The notes under the pieces: model-generated
Seen by the model: only the letters and a program-made list of their open reading frames with translations
What the model was told of the DNA's origin: nothing
Database searches by the model: none
In this document: piece after piece, positions 36,001 to 45,290 of the stretch
Numbering within the stretch: position 1 is the first letter of the stretch
Layout: each line of letters starts with the position of its first letter
Source: Cyclina sinensis
Lineage: Eukaryota; Mollusca; Bivalvia; Venerida; Veneridae
Reading direction: 5' to 3'
NCBI GenBank assembly: GCA_012932295.1
Contig: JAAONU010000013.1
Location: forward strand, 10,380,821-10,444,820
Length of the DNA: 64,000 nucleotides
Program-made: the position numbers and the translations under genes

Positions 36001-37511
36001 AAGTTGTAAGAACTTGTAGCCCAACCCATTTGTTAAATATTATGTTGTATTTTAGTATATTTGTTATCACATAATACATGTATTTGTTGCAATAAAATAC
36101 GATTAAACATTAAACATAAGATCTACTTCCTTTTAACAAAAATAGTTATAGTCAAATAGTTATTCTGTAAATTTTACGAAGTATCGAAAATATTTTTTTT
36201 TTTTTTTTTTTTTTTTGTGCCGGGGGGTGGATCACCATTTTTTCACAGATGTAAATGAAATCATGGCAAGCTGTGAAAAGTGTATTAAAAGACAACAGAC
36301 CAACCAGTTTTGTTCTTAATTTTGATTTCGTTTAAGCAAGTAGTACACGCATCATTGCTATCAAACGTAACTGCAAGATGTTGCGCTTTAAATTAACACA
36401 TGGTGTTTATTTCCTTTTCTTGTTGAGCATTACGTGTGAAAATCTTTCATAGCAACCTTCAGGATAATTTGTGACATCTGCAGTACTCGAAAGCAAACTT
36501 CCAGTCGAACCTGTGGCTAAAAAAGCTTTCGATAGGCCACGAAACTTTCATTCATTCATTTATTCATTCATTCATTCATTCGTTCGTTTGTTCGTTCGTT
36601 CGCTCGCTCGCTCGCTCGCTCACTCACTCACTCACTCACTCGCTCATTCATTCATTTAAACGTAAGTCTGTATATTTATTCTTTTATTCGTACTTTCCTT
36701 TGTTCATTCATTCAGACATTTTACTTGACAACAACATTATTGCAGTCTTTCTGATAAGATGAGAAGCGATTTATATTTGCTTTACCCATCTTTACCCAAA
36801 GACTGTAGAAAATAGTGAGTGACCATAAAATTGAACATATTCTACATATTGCAGCAGCACCATCTTTAAACTGAAGTCAACGTCTTTAGGAAGATCACAA
36901 GAACAACTTACAGGCAGAAACAGAAGCTGGTTGTTTTATATAAGAAAGCTCTCACCTTTGACAGGATAAACCTGTCGGCGGCAGGATGTTTTGGATTATC
37001 GGTCGTATATCGCATGACATGAAAAAAACAACACAGACATGATCTCGGCGATCGACGCACACGATGTTGGGTGCCTGAATAACATAGTATTACAAGTTTT
37101 AAACCATTTTAACGCTCATCTTTGCTCAGTGTTTATAGAGTTTAATTTATATATATACTACAAAAACGCTCGTGTTAATTTGATAGTACAAAATAATTTA
37201 ATAGAGAGTGAAAGTTTTTTCCACAGGGCTTTTAGGGGAAAAGGAAACAAATTCTATTTTTAAAAGAAGTAGGAACAAAAAGGATTTTATGGCTATGGAA
37301 AATTGAAGCCGAATTAAGAACACGTAAAATTATCAAGAAACTGAAATGATAATACTTATAACAAATGCTTTAGAAATTATTATAATAAATTTAATGCAAC
37401 TTACCCAGACATGCATGACTGCGTTGCTTTTATTACATCAACCCTTAACTGGTTTGCAATGTCCTGAAGTGTCTGCAAAATTTCAATGTCCGGAGCATTG
37501 TAGTCCGCCAT
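6093..37511 (-). CDS. TKT: Transketolase (12 exons)
   Basis: Thiamine-diphosphate enzyme of the non-oxidative pentose phosphate pathway. It moves two-carbon ketol units between sugar phosphates in the cytosol. Exons in coding order: 37405-37511, 36956-37074, 31475-31591, 26538-26635, 25712-25903, 24813-24940, 9570-9763, 8773-8886, 8247-8454, 7431-7645, 6441-6657, 6093-6262. All splice phases agree except one extra T inside exon 2. The predicted length is about 625 aa, matching animal TKT. Visible motifs: [30 protein letters not shown], the ThDP motif starting GDGECAEG and ending [17 protein letters not shown], then in the pyrimidine domain [18 protein letters not shown] with the conserved Glu, [14 protein letters not shown], and a C-terminal [11 protein letters not shown] / PRSGK segment. 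The start ATG at 37509-37511 has A at -3 and G at +4. The introns of 15 kb, 4.8 kb and 4.9 kb are swollen by mobile elements. Confidence 0.95.
7579..7834 (-). repeat. 128-bp tandem duplication of a transketolase exon edge
   Basis: 7579-7706 and 7707-7834 are diverged copies at an offset of exactly 128 bp. The first copy contains the 5' part of exon 10 (to 7645) and its acceptor. The second carries a decayed copy ([20 protein letters not shown] when read in the same frame) with an AG acceptor but no donor side. The duplicated fragment lies upstream of the real exon in transcription order and would not restore a full exon. Confidence 0.85.
8905..9205. repeat. Palindromic hairpin element in transketolase intron 7
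   Basis: Inverted arms 'accgtctgatatatcacggt' (from 8926) and 'accgtgatatatacgacggt' (ending near 9052), with an inner palindrome around 'gaaggccgtaggcctgag'. A further fragment, 'actgcctgatatatcacgct', lies near 9178. No coding potential. Similar in style to the hairpins at 39961 and 53038. Confidence 0.65.
10528..19088 (+). CDS. DDE-type transposase, probable Kolobok superfamily (13 exons)
   Basis: Exons: 10528-10727, 11303-11491, 11742-11798, 12121-12222, 12786-12875, 13250-13553, 14041-14323, 15095-15331, 15939-16015, 16703-16807, 17507-17730, 18024-18188, 18839-19088. All phases agree and the sum is 2283 nt, a 760-aa uninterrupted protein. The N-terminus is Lys/Arg-rich (nuclear-signal-like), then a segment [15 protein letters not shown]...FLLDRY that I recall as a recurrent unnamed domain in animal proteins. 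A Ser/Pro-rich and an acidic linker follow, then [14 protein letters not shown] (zinc-knuckle-like). The RNase H-like core has GDGRNDSPG (first D), VVTDAH (second D), [12 protein letters not shown], and THEW (candidate E), and ends with [17 protein letters not shown] and [14 protein letters not shown] recall fish and invertebrate homologues with the same blocks. Family placement is inference; there is no THAP domain. ATG at 10528 has A at -3 and G at +4. Confidence 0.85.
16925..17007. repeat. Short tandem duplication in a transposase intron
   Basis: About 42 bp ('aaagaaaatgctcggaagtt' continuing to 'cccacataaaca') occurs twice in a row within intron 10 of the transposase gene. Recent, nearly identical copies. 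No functional reading. Confidence 0.85.
19700..20135 (+). mobile_element. TTAA-type TIR element with tRNA-like core (best copy, 436 bp)
   Basis: Flanked by TTAA at 19696-19699 and 20136-20139. Terminal inverted repeats are AGGGACTGACTTAC and AGCGATTGACTCAC (11 of 14). The middle (about 19930-20007) resembles a tRNA: A box TGGCTCAGTGG at 19941-19951 and B box GGTTCGAATCC at 19993-20003. It combines a DNA-transposon outline with an internal pol III-type promoter. It is nested inside the two-gene transposon, downstream of the transposase stop codon. Confidence 0.85.
20411..21073. mobile_element. TIR element between the two transposon genes, 663 bp
   Basis: Terminal inverted repeat CTCGACTATTC (20411-20421) and GAATAGTCGAG (21063-21073), perfect over 11 bp. 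Inside are two 'gaggaggtaactcttgtcaa'-like units about 420 bp apart (20562, 20985) and a C-rich homopolymer run at 20892-20911. No coding frame. It lies between the convergent stop codons, so it could have inserted without harming either gene. Confidence 0.65.
21498..21503 (-). terminator. Polyadenylation signal of the ballast-domain gene
   Basis: AATAAA on the minus strand, 33 nt after the TAA stop at 21537-21539. Position and sequence fit a canonical signal; no transcript evidence is available. Confidence 0.55.
21537..23677 (-). CDS. RG-rich protein with P2X7-type C-terminal ballast domain (4 exons)
   Basis: Exons: 23630-23677, 22908-23135, 22260-22496, 21537-21800; all phase 0, total 777 nt, 258 aa, intact. 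The ATG (23675-23677) lies about 240 bp inside the right end of the transposon. The N-terminus is acidic/Ser, then an RG/RS tract ([20 protein letters not shown] and SRGRSRSRS), typical of nucleic-acid-binding disordered regions. Next comes a helical segment [19 protein letters not shown], then the ballast domain with [18 protein letters not shown], and [14 protein letters not shown], ending [13 protein letters not shown] and FGQYTGYK. In vertebrate P2X7 this cytosolic zinc- and nucleotide-binding region follows the channel; no channel is encoded here. Basic charge suggests a nuclear partner of the transposase, which is inference. It could alternatively be a captured host gene carried as cargo. 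Confidence 0.85.
24219..24812. repeat. Intronic repeat shared with 46.95-47.34 kb
   Basis: Segments 'ttggtagcttttttcactaa', 'aaaaccccatctgcgcaact' and 'gtgaagtttcatga' recur at 46950-47330 in the same order with a period near 150 bp. Non-coding, in transketolase intron 6. Confidence 0.6.
24941..25711. other. Transketolase intron 5
   Basis: AT-rich intron of about 770 bp. An open frame of about 90 codons on the minus strand (25212-25490) has no recognisable features and no splice logic; I treat it as chance. No repeat family recognised. Confidence 0.4.
27590..29856. mobile_element. Foldback-type element with 69-bp satellite arms, 2.27 kb
   Basis: The termini are inverted: left AAGTATGTGAAGTTGGCTTG (27590), and the right end read on the other strand gives AAGTATGTGAAGCTGGCTTG (29856). 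They continue through 'tacattgtacatcgtagttc' on both sides. The 9-bp direct repeat GTTTATTAT flanks the element at 27581-27589 and 29857-29865. Inside, about 26 copies of a 69-bp unit ('caagctagtagttgggtatt'...) run to 29465, where orientation flips and about 5 inverted copies follow. Two alternating variants ('ggaccaaatacacc' and 'acccagatacacc') are interspersed. A 9-bp duplication with long inverted ends fits a non-autonomous Mutator-like or foldback element. The AT-rich flank makes the duplication less certain. No transposase is present. Confidence 0.8.
29866..31474. other. Transketolase intron 3, remainder
   Basis: An (ATT)n run at about 29860-29892 is followed by 1.5 kb of AT-rich sequence in which I see no gene. 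A poly-T run of about 31 bases ends near 31421, just before exon 3. Confidence 0.4.
32361..35720 (+). pseudogene. Retrotransposon polyprotein: 2A-like, APE endonuclease, reverse transcriptase (broken)
   Basis: The N-terminal region from ATG 32361 (the frame is open from 32313, through a GT repeat) has two hydrophobic segments, then the 2A-like GDIEKNPGP at 32676-32702. The endonuclease start has [23 protein letters not shown] and [11 protein letters not shown]. An internal deletion near 32970 removes the middle of the endonuclease and shifts the frame, which resumes at [13 protein letters not shown]. Further breaks: a shift near 33485, another near 33640, another near 34030, and an in-frame TGA at 34386-34388. 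Reverse transcriptase motifs include [61 protein letters not shown] and LFADDSSLA. The C-terminus has [15 protein letters not shown] and ends at 35720. Family named only to clade level. Confidence 0.88.
32655..32702 (+). other. 2A-like ribosome-skipping motif
   Basis: The reading frame gives [14 protein letters not shown], matching the D(V/I)ExNPGP consensus with an upstream hydrophobic helix. Such motifs are known in some APE-type non-LTR elements of invertebrates, where they separate an N-terminal peptide from the endonuclease-reverse transcriptase during translation. The motif itself is intact although the rest of the frame is broken. Confidence 0.85.
36129..36955. repeat. Poly-T and tetranucleotide repeats in transketolase intron 2
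   Basis: A T-run of about 27 bases at 36190-36216, then at about 36549-36655 a compound tetranucleotide array that changes register along its length: (ATTC)n, (GTTC)n, (GCTC)n, (ACTC)n, (ATTC)n. No exon seen between 36129 and 36955. Confidence 0.8.
36956..37074 (-). CDS. TKT: Transketolase exon 2 with a 1-base homopolymer frameshift
   Basis: The exon (119 bp, acceptor AG at 37075-37076, donor GT at 36954-36955) encodes [17 protein letters not shown] followed by [18 protein letters not shown], both clearly transketolase. The two halves are in different frames: there are seven T (seven A on + at 37022-37028) where six are needed. With one T removed the exon is 118 bp and fits the phases of both neighbours. 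Either an assembly error in a homopolymer or a real inactivating indel. Confidence 0.85.
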
Positions 37512-40500
37512 AATCAAAGCCTCTTGGTTTTGAACTAAAAGCACAATCTGCTTAAGTTGTACACAGCGTTTTTTCACTTAAGGCAAACCTTATTTAAATG
37601 TTCTTTTCATGTCCGAGGAAAGTTTTCCTCTAAGCTGTAGGTTTGAACAATTGATTCAGGCGTCTGGTTACGTTTGAATTCGAATTTCGGTTTCAATACA
37701 TATAACAATACCAGTGGAAAGAGACAACCGGTTTTCTGTTAACTTAACGAATTTTTATATTTACTCAAATAAAATGTATGTCAATTAGTCCTCGCATTTA
37801 AATTGAAGTTCAAAAAATCGTCGTAAAGATTCAATGCAATATCTCGTTTGATATATCTCTATAGGTATTAATGCGTGAAATGATGGAATACCTATCACAA
37901 AAAAACACATTACAAACACTGGTTAGATTCAGTCGTTAATTTTTTACTAAGAGTTTAAAACGTTTAATAATGGTCTGCTTACGAAATTACAATCTTAAAA
38001 ATGACAAGCATATTTATGCAAGGGAAACTTTGTTCACTTTCACACTGTTTATAATGTACTTAAAATCAGTTTTATTTGAAACACTATTATATTTGCTGCA
38101 TTTTATAAATTCATCCGATATACCATTATAAAATTTACTACCTTTTTCGAAACATAAAGGAAATCTACGTGTTTTTCTTTTTCTCTAAGCTGGTTACCAA
38201 CAAACCAAGTTTCAAAACCGTTTTAAAAAATAACAAAGTCAATCATTCAGCTCAAATATCATAAAAATTGGAGAAAATTATGTTAGTGTTGTTTTTTCTT
38301 CCACATTAGTTAGCGACCTTGACCATTCATACTTAAATCATTCCTAACTGATGTCTTGTTGCTATATTCTTATATGCTATATTTCACATCAATAACACTC
38401 ATTCCTGACTTACAAATTTTAGCGGTAACTGAGCGGTTGAAATTGATCTCGACATTTTCGACTCGTGACTGTCTGCATGGCAAATTCAAACTAAATACAT
38501 GAATTTCTTTTGAACTAAGCTGCTGACCGTTACCTCTCCGACTTTAAAAGCTATCCCCACCTTTGTCTCTAACACGTATACTTTTCAGACAAGTTTCAGT
38601 TTCAGACCTCATTCTGAACTTTAGAAACTGAGCGGAAAACAATTATTTTGACACCACCATTGCAAAGATATTCTCCTGTCTAAACACCAGATTTATTTTC
38701 AGTCCTGTTATGAATGAATGAATGAATGAATGAACAACCACAGGACTTGAAAACGGAAGAGCGGACGTATAAACGAATGGTACCTTAAATACAAGTTGAA
38801 TAAAGTTAATATTGTTCGTTTTTACTCTGAATATTTACGCGTCAGTGAAAAGATAATTGCAGTTTTGCAAAATCTAAGCCATTACGACCATATGTTGCTT
38901 AATCGATAAATCATAGTATGAGAAAATTCGATATACATGTTATAATGTCTAGCTGTTGTTATCTTATTTTAGTGAATGTTCTGCATGTAAAAGAAAAATC
39001 GGCGGGCTTAAGACATTTCGGGGAAAAAACATCTCAATGCATCATTGATATATATTATGTAACTCTATATCACGCTTCTGTAGAAGGCTAGTACGCAAAC
39101 TTCGAATACCAGATAGATGAGATGTGTCCTTGGGCGAAGTCACTTGACAACACACGTGTAAAAAGGTCAAGGGCACACTTGTAAAAAGGTCAAGGCAGCA
39201 GTGAGTAGTTACCGGTAAGGAATTTGTCAATAACATAGCTACTATCAAATGTAACTGGAAATGTGTCACAAGAATACTGCACCGCAATTACCGTAGAAGA
39301 ATTGAGATGGGGAATAAAAGGAGTTGAAAGAAGTTTTAAGTTACACAAACTCGATACAAGAACGTGACATAACTCTGGCATTAGGCACCTGTAACTGTTT
39401 TCACGAGGAACGAATGTTAATCGGAAATACCGTTTGAGGAAATGTTGATACTTATACGAGAAATTGTTTTTAGAACAAGTCGAATTGCATGTACTTCGAG
39501 TATATCATTTTCATTGAAAAGAGTTATCTGGTACCAATATGTTACACTTAAATGTACAGATGTACAGATTGCAGTTAACATGTGTTTATCTGAGCATGTT
39601 TACATCGGCAGCTCACTGGTAAGGGCGTTTGTCTTCGGTCTGAAGCAGAGTACATGGTATTTCCTCAGACAAAGAACTGTTAGACAAGCTGTAGTTTACA
39701 TACATGATTAATATTCTTGTTTATTATATACTTATAAATGAAATAATTGAGAAATACTGATGAAATGAAATGCGTATTTTCATTTTCCGTATTTTCACTG
39801 TAAAAAATTATTTTTCACTGCAGTGAAACATATTTTCCGTATTTTCACTGGAGTCTTGCCGAACTACTTCCTTCTAAATTCAGCCAATACACAAAATTAA
39901 AGGGGAATTCTTTCGAAACGTAAGGTCAAAAAAGAGAGAAAGTATATAATAAACAGAAAATTCAAGTTTTTTCTATAAATACGGGATTTCTTTTGTTCTC
40001 ATGGTATGAAAATTATCATATTTCTCTCGTGGCTATCGCCACTTGTGAAATATTTATTTTTATACCACTCGATGAAAATAAATCCCATGTTTATAGAAAA
40101 AACTTGAATATCCTCTATTTAGTTCCGTGACGATTTATTATATACATTTAGAGATATGCCCCGAAAATTATTACCATTGATTAAATCAAATACCATACCT
40201 CCACTGTTTCAAGAGTTTTTATCAAATTAATTACCTCCACCTTACCTTATCGTTCATATAATATTTTATGCCTTCAGTAGCTTCTGTAGCTTGGGGTTAG
40301 GCAAGTAGTGTCTTTCTATTTTTCATCAAATCTAGAGTCACAACACGGATAATCATAAATCAAGTAACACAAAATAGACATTTCTGTTCTAGAAAAGACA
40401 GTTTTATTTTTATAGTCTGTTACTCGACGAGATGAAGTTAGAGCAGTTTTACATTCGAAGAATACGTCTTGAGGACACAAACAACCAACTGACTTCACCG

Positions 40501-43500
40501 TATGTTCATTGAAAATGCATTCTCATCCTTTTTTATTTATCTTTTGTAGAAAATTGCACTAGTACCATTGAAGTTCCATCAGAAAGCTATTAAAAAATCA
40601 AAGGCGTAGGGTTCTGTAAAGCTGAAAATCTGTGCAAATTTGCCTCGAAGATCATAACCCTCGATTTCGCAAGTCAAATTTATGGCTCAGTTCCATGTAC
40701 AATCTGTTTCCCCCATTTCTCAAGGAAAAAAATAAACATTTAAGTTTTAGCATTTTCCACAGCCATGGTTTAATGTGTTTTTGAACGCAAACTCTAAAAG
40801 GTGGCTCTGATTATGACTGACAAATAGTTTTGAGTGAGGAAACACGAAACAAATTGCTTGTCTTATTCAAATACTGATCAGCTCTCGATGTCATATAGAA
40901 CGTAGTGTTTTGCTACTCTGCTGGAGTTGTTTGTTATTCTGCAGAAATCTTTTCTTTAAACAGACTAAAATGATTTATTAACAGTCATTAATGCCATAAT
41001 GGTGTTGCAAAATAGTCTTAGGCTAGCGCTAATTGTGCAAAGTAATATGCGAGATGTATGTTATATGAAGTTTTTCTTTTAGTAGAATGGACTTGTTTTC
41101 AAATAACTTATAATAGTGCCATGTTTGTCGCAAGAATAGTCTTAGGCTAATATTACTTGCAATACAGATGCAAGGTGAAAAATAAATAAATAAAAAAAAG
41201 CTCGTTTAGCCTTTTTGTACTTTAATGTTGTTTTGCTATTCTGCTGGAGTTGTTGTCTGTCTGATATACTGCTATTTTGCTAGAGTTGTTTCTTCAGCTG
41301 TTCTGCTATTCTGCTTTTCGATATTCTGCTTACTACAGACAGACGGAAACGTTGAAGAAATCCGTAACATGATTTATACCACGAAAGACCGGTGGTGACA
41401 TTTTTTCTATATTTTTTCTTTCACAAAGTACATACCTCACAGCTCATACTTTACACTTCATACTTCAGTTTACAAACCTCACATCGTTTCATATTTTGTA
41501 CTCCATACTTTACACTTCATGTTTCAAACTTCATACATTAAACTTAACATTTAACTGTGTTTGCCAGAATCTATTGTTGTAACATAGTGTTGACGTGTTT
41601 CATGCTACCTGTGTAATTAGATTAATTCATTAAGTCAATAAATGATGAAGTCGGAAGACAGACTAGTGAAAAGAAATTAAAATTTTGTTGTTGTACATCA
41701 TTTTTAAAATTCTGCCTGTCAGAATATTATCATGGTTTTAAACACAGAAAAGGACCAAAATCATTTTACTACTGATTATAGGAGACTTATTCTTAGAAGT
41801 TAACTTTTGTCTTTAGTGTTCGCGTTTTGATTGAAAATATACAGACAATATTTGCACAATTACGTGACTTCTTTCGATCGGACAAGATTTCAATATCTAG
41901 ATCTCAGTTGAAATGTTAGAAGTGTATTGTATCTATTTTATTTCTTTAAAAAATGTAAATTTGCATTAGTGTTACTGAGTCAATAATCTGCGGTAAAAGT
42001 AACAGTATTCTATTGAAGCTTTGAAGCTATTGAAGCCCAATTTAGCAATATTTCCTCTGTAACTGAAGCGTTTGTATCTCTCGTTGAAGTAACTTTATTT
42101 AATTCTTCCGTTTTAGCAAGGTAAACACTTGTAATCGGCTTTATTCACATAGGTACAAACTTCACAGTCATTTTTCCCTCCATCGTAATTTTCCATTATA
42201 GATATTATGTATTAAGTCAAAGTCTTTTACCCTACATCTAAAGTCATCAATACAGAATTCTGTCTGACTGTTGCATCTCTTCCCAGTCAGTATTCCCTTC
42301 AAAAACTTGAATATTGCAGAAACAACTTACAAAATTCATATCTATTATATTATATGAAATTAATACTTATTTATTTTGTATCTTAATATGACTAAGAATA
42401 TGTAGTTTTATAGACAAAACAGGTGCATAATTATATGTGTTTCGGCCTTCGCAGTTTCATATATTTCTGCTGTAATACGAATATCTAAGAAATTGATAAG
42501 GCTTTCAGTTAGTCTTCGTCAGTTTTAAGAACATCTCCGCACTACTTGCAAATACATAGTTGTAAACATAAAATGATTTCCCTCGCTTCAAGTTTGACTC
42601 TTGACATTATTTGATTAAATGTATTTATCTTTGACGCCTATGACTGATATTTTGCGACACACTTATTTGTTTGAAAGGTATCTCGTGAACTGATCTCATG
42701 GATTTCTATCTACGGCTCTGACACCATGATGAGGAAAATATAACAACAAGAAAAGACCAGAAACCCACACAAGTATTAGGATCTTACCTATTTAATTAAT
42801 TGCATTGTGATGGACTTCTATTGATCAAGTGGGCGAATACGCTTGATCATATGCCTCAGGAATAATCGTACTAGTATATAAAAAACTGTGCAATATTCAA
42901 ATGGATTTAAACGTACCTTCCAGCGTCTGCACACTTTTACTCTTGTCAACGTGGATTGTCAGATCAAAGTTTATGAATATACATTTAAGCTGTCTAAACG
43001 TTTTAGAAGACTGTTATCAATGTTAGTGGTATCGCTTTATAATTGTATAAAAATGTTTATATAATTCAGATCACACTACGACAATGTCACTCTGTATACA
43101 AATAATCGTTTCATTAAATGTTCTATTTTCAATTAATTTATCAATAAAGAGTCTGAGTTTAAAAAAGTTCAAATATGTGTTGTCTTGAATGATGGTCGAT
43201 GAAAATTATGTTCTCAACAACAAACGTTGCTTGTTTTTTGCTTTTCTTTTCCTTTTTTGGAGGGCTAAAATGTTCTCATGATCAGAAAAAAATTGTACCA
43301 GCCTACAACATATATTGGGTACCACAATTATATGTTTTTTTAGTTACGGAAACTAACTAAAAAGAACGGAGGTTTGGGATGACGTGTTCGAAACTGAAAA
43401 TATGTATCACGAACTTAAGAAGATTCACAAATGTATTAGTATGCATAAAACACATTGTGTAATGTAACAGAGCGTGATTGGCTAAATCAGTTAAGACAAT

Positions 43501-43960
43501 AAAGAAAGATCAACAAGAATACTAATGTCTTTAATCTATGAAGGTAGTACATTAAGACAAACAAAAAGACATACAATAAGCAAAGCAAATGAAGCATAAC
43601 TAATTTACAATGCGGCCTTCAAAACATCAATGATAAAAATATGCATAATGTACCTTAAAATCTATGATGAAACTTATGCTTAAATTGTGCTCTTAAAATT
43701 TTTTTCATTATCAGAATAATTTGTAAGTCATTTTTAATGAAAAGGTCTAATGCAAGCCACCAGGTTTTTGTTGTATTATAACTATTGCTGGTGTTTTTCT
43801 TTGAATTATCTTAAACTTTTAGAAATAGAGTTATCTAGCTGAAGCAACATTTTGTCGCGTGGTGCACCATAAACATTGTCTGTTGTTATAATTGTCAGAG
43901 TTGTGCTGTTTAGGTGAATGAAGGAGTCTTTGTCCCATAATTTCTTCTGCCACTAGTACA
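37512..43960. other. 6.4-kb intergenic region without a recognised gene
   Basis: It lies between the transketolase start codon and the 51-bp array. It should contain the transketolase promoter, of which I recognise no element. Visible: (GAAT)n at 38713-38733; a hairpin element at 39961-40108; a tRNA-like fragment near 39605-39640 (GGCAGCTCACTGGTAAGGGC) without a clear B box; repeated 'ttctgctggagttgtt' phrases at 40915-41300; and 'cttcatactt'-type repeats at 41430-41545. Open frames of 60-90 codons (39042-39381 on -, 39442-39711 on +) have no supporting motif. Confidence 0.5.
39961..40108. repeat. Hairpin element, 148 bp
   Basis: The outer arms TTCAAGTTTTTTCTATAAA and TTTATAGAAAAAACTTGAA are perfect inverse complements over 19 bp. 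The centre holds 'ctcgtggctatcgccacttg', which resembles the core of the hairpin at 53038-53190. A non-coding dispersed palindrome. Confidence 0.85.
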
Positions 43961-43997
43961 TCTTGCACTCTGAGAAAAAATACAACAAATTAAACAT

Positions 43998-45290
43998 ATT
44001 GTACGTTTTCTCTGTGCTGCTAGCTTGTCCTGGTAAGTGGCTGATGTTAGTGTACTTTTTCTCTGTGCTGCTAGCTTGTCCTGGTAAGTGGCTGATATTA
44101 GTGTACGTTTTCTCTGTGCTGCTAGCATGTCCTGGTAAGTGGCTGATATTAGTATACGTTTTCTCAGTGCTGCTAGCATGTCCTGGTAAGTGGCTGATGT
44201 TAGTGTACGTTTTCTCTATGCTGCTAGCTTGTCCTGGTAAGTGGCTGATATTAGTGTACGTTTTCTCTATGCTGCTAGCTTGTCCTGGTAAGTGGCTGAT
44301 GTTAGTGTACGTTTTCTCTATGCTGCTAGCTTGTCCTGGTAAGTGGCTGATGTTAGTGTACGTTTTCTCTATGCTGCTAGCTTGTCCTGGTAAGTGGCTG
44401 ATGTAAGTGTACATTTTCTCTGTGCTGCTAGCATGTCCTGGTAAGTGGCTGATGTTAGTGTACGTTTTCTCTATGCTGCTAGCTTGTCCTGGTAAGTGGC
44501 TGATATTAGTGTACGTTTTCTCTATGCTGCTAGCTTGTCCTGGTAAGTGGCTGATGTTAGTGTACGTTTTCTCTATGCTGCTAGCTTGTCCTGGTAAGTG
44601 GCTGATGTTAGTGCACGTTTTCTCTATGCTGCTAGCTTGTCCTGGTAAGTGGCTGATGTTAGTGTACGTTTTCTCAGTGCTGCTAGCATGTCCTGGTAAG
44701 TGGCTGATATTAGTGTACGTTTTTCTCTGTGCTGCTAGCATGTCCTGGTAAGTGGCTGATGTTAGTGTACGTTTTCCTCTATGCTGCTAGCTTGTCCTGG
44801 TTAGTGGCTGATATTAGTGTACGTTTTCTCTGTGCTGCTAGCTTGTCCTGGTAAGTGGCTGATGTTAGTGTACGTTTTCTCTATGCTGCTAGCTTGTCCT
44901 GGTAAGTGGCTGATGTTAGTGTACGTTTTTCTCTGTGCTGCTAGCATGTCCTGGTAAGTGGCTGATATTAGTGTACGTTTTCTCTATGCTGCTAGCTTGT
45001 CCTGGTAAGTGACTGATGCTAGTGTACGTTTTCTCTATGCTGCTAGCTTGTCCTGGTAAGTGGCTGATGTTAGTGTACGTTTTCTCTGTGCTGCTAGCAT
45101 GTCCTGGTAAGTGGCTGATGTTAGTGTACGTTTTCCCTATGTTGCTAGCTTGTCCTGGTAAGTGGCTGATGTTAGTGTACGTTTTCTCAGTGCTGCTAGC
45201 ATGTCCTGGTAAGTGGCTGATATTAGTGTACGTTTTCTCTGTGCTGCTAGCATGTTATGGTAAGTGGCTGATATTAGTGTACGTTGCGTT
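43998..45290 (-). repeat. 51-bp tandem array derived from a coding exon, about 25 copies
   Basis: The unit is 51 bp (17 codons). Read on the minus strand most units encode TYTNISHLPGQASSIEK or close variants. The first unit at the 45.29-kb end belongs to the last exon of the receptor-like gene (…NATYTNISHLP then TAA at 45255-45257), where GG of the consensus is replaced by TA. Single-base insertions near 44717, 44772 and 44925 shift the frame. From 44741 to 43953 the same frame is open for 262 codons. The period being a multiple of three explains the long open frames on both strands. Confidence 0.88.

Larger units (their letters stand above)
31749..36113 (+). mobile_element. Non-LTR retrotransposon (CR1/L2/Jockey-like), decayed, 4.37 kb
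   Basis: Flanked by a perfect 15-bp target-site duplication ACATAAGATCTACTT at 31734-31748 and 36114-36128. It carries an N-terminal hydrophobic region with a 2A-like motif, an APE-type endonuclease, reverse transcriptase and a C-terminal Cys/His segment. The 3' end is an (ATTAAAC)-like repeat after AATAAAATACG, and there is no poly(A). The 5' end next to the duplication is T-rich (31750-31780), which is unusual and may be a separate small insertion. It lies in transketolase intron 2, antisense to that gene. Confidence 0.85.

Noticed and set aside
39042..39711. Small proteins of 63-89 aa in the intergenic region
   Set aside because: Overlapping frames on both strands, no recognisable motif, no splice signals or codon bias that I can see.
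43963..44751. Plus-strand protein with repeats of VFSMLLACPGKWLMLVY
   Set aside because: Antisense shadow of the 51-bp array; the minus strand is the one continuous with a real exon.
44030..45270. Array of perfect splice donors (CTGGTAAGTG) on the plus strand
   Set aside because: Each 51-bp unit contains one, but no plus-strand exon or acceptor pattern exists; it is the complement of the coding repeat.
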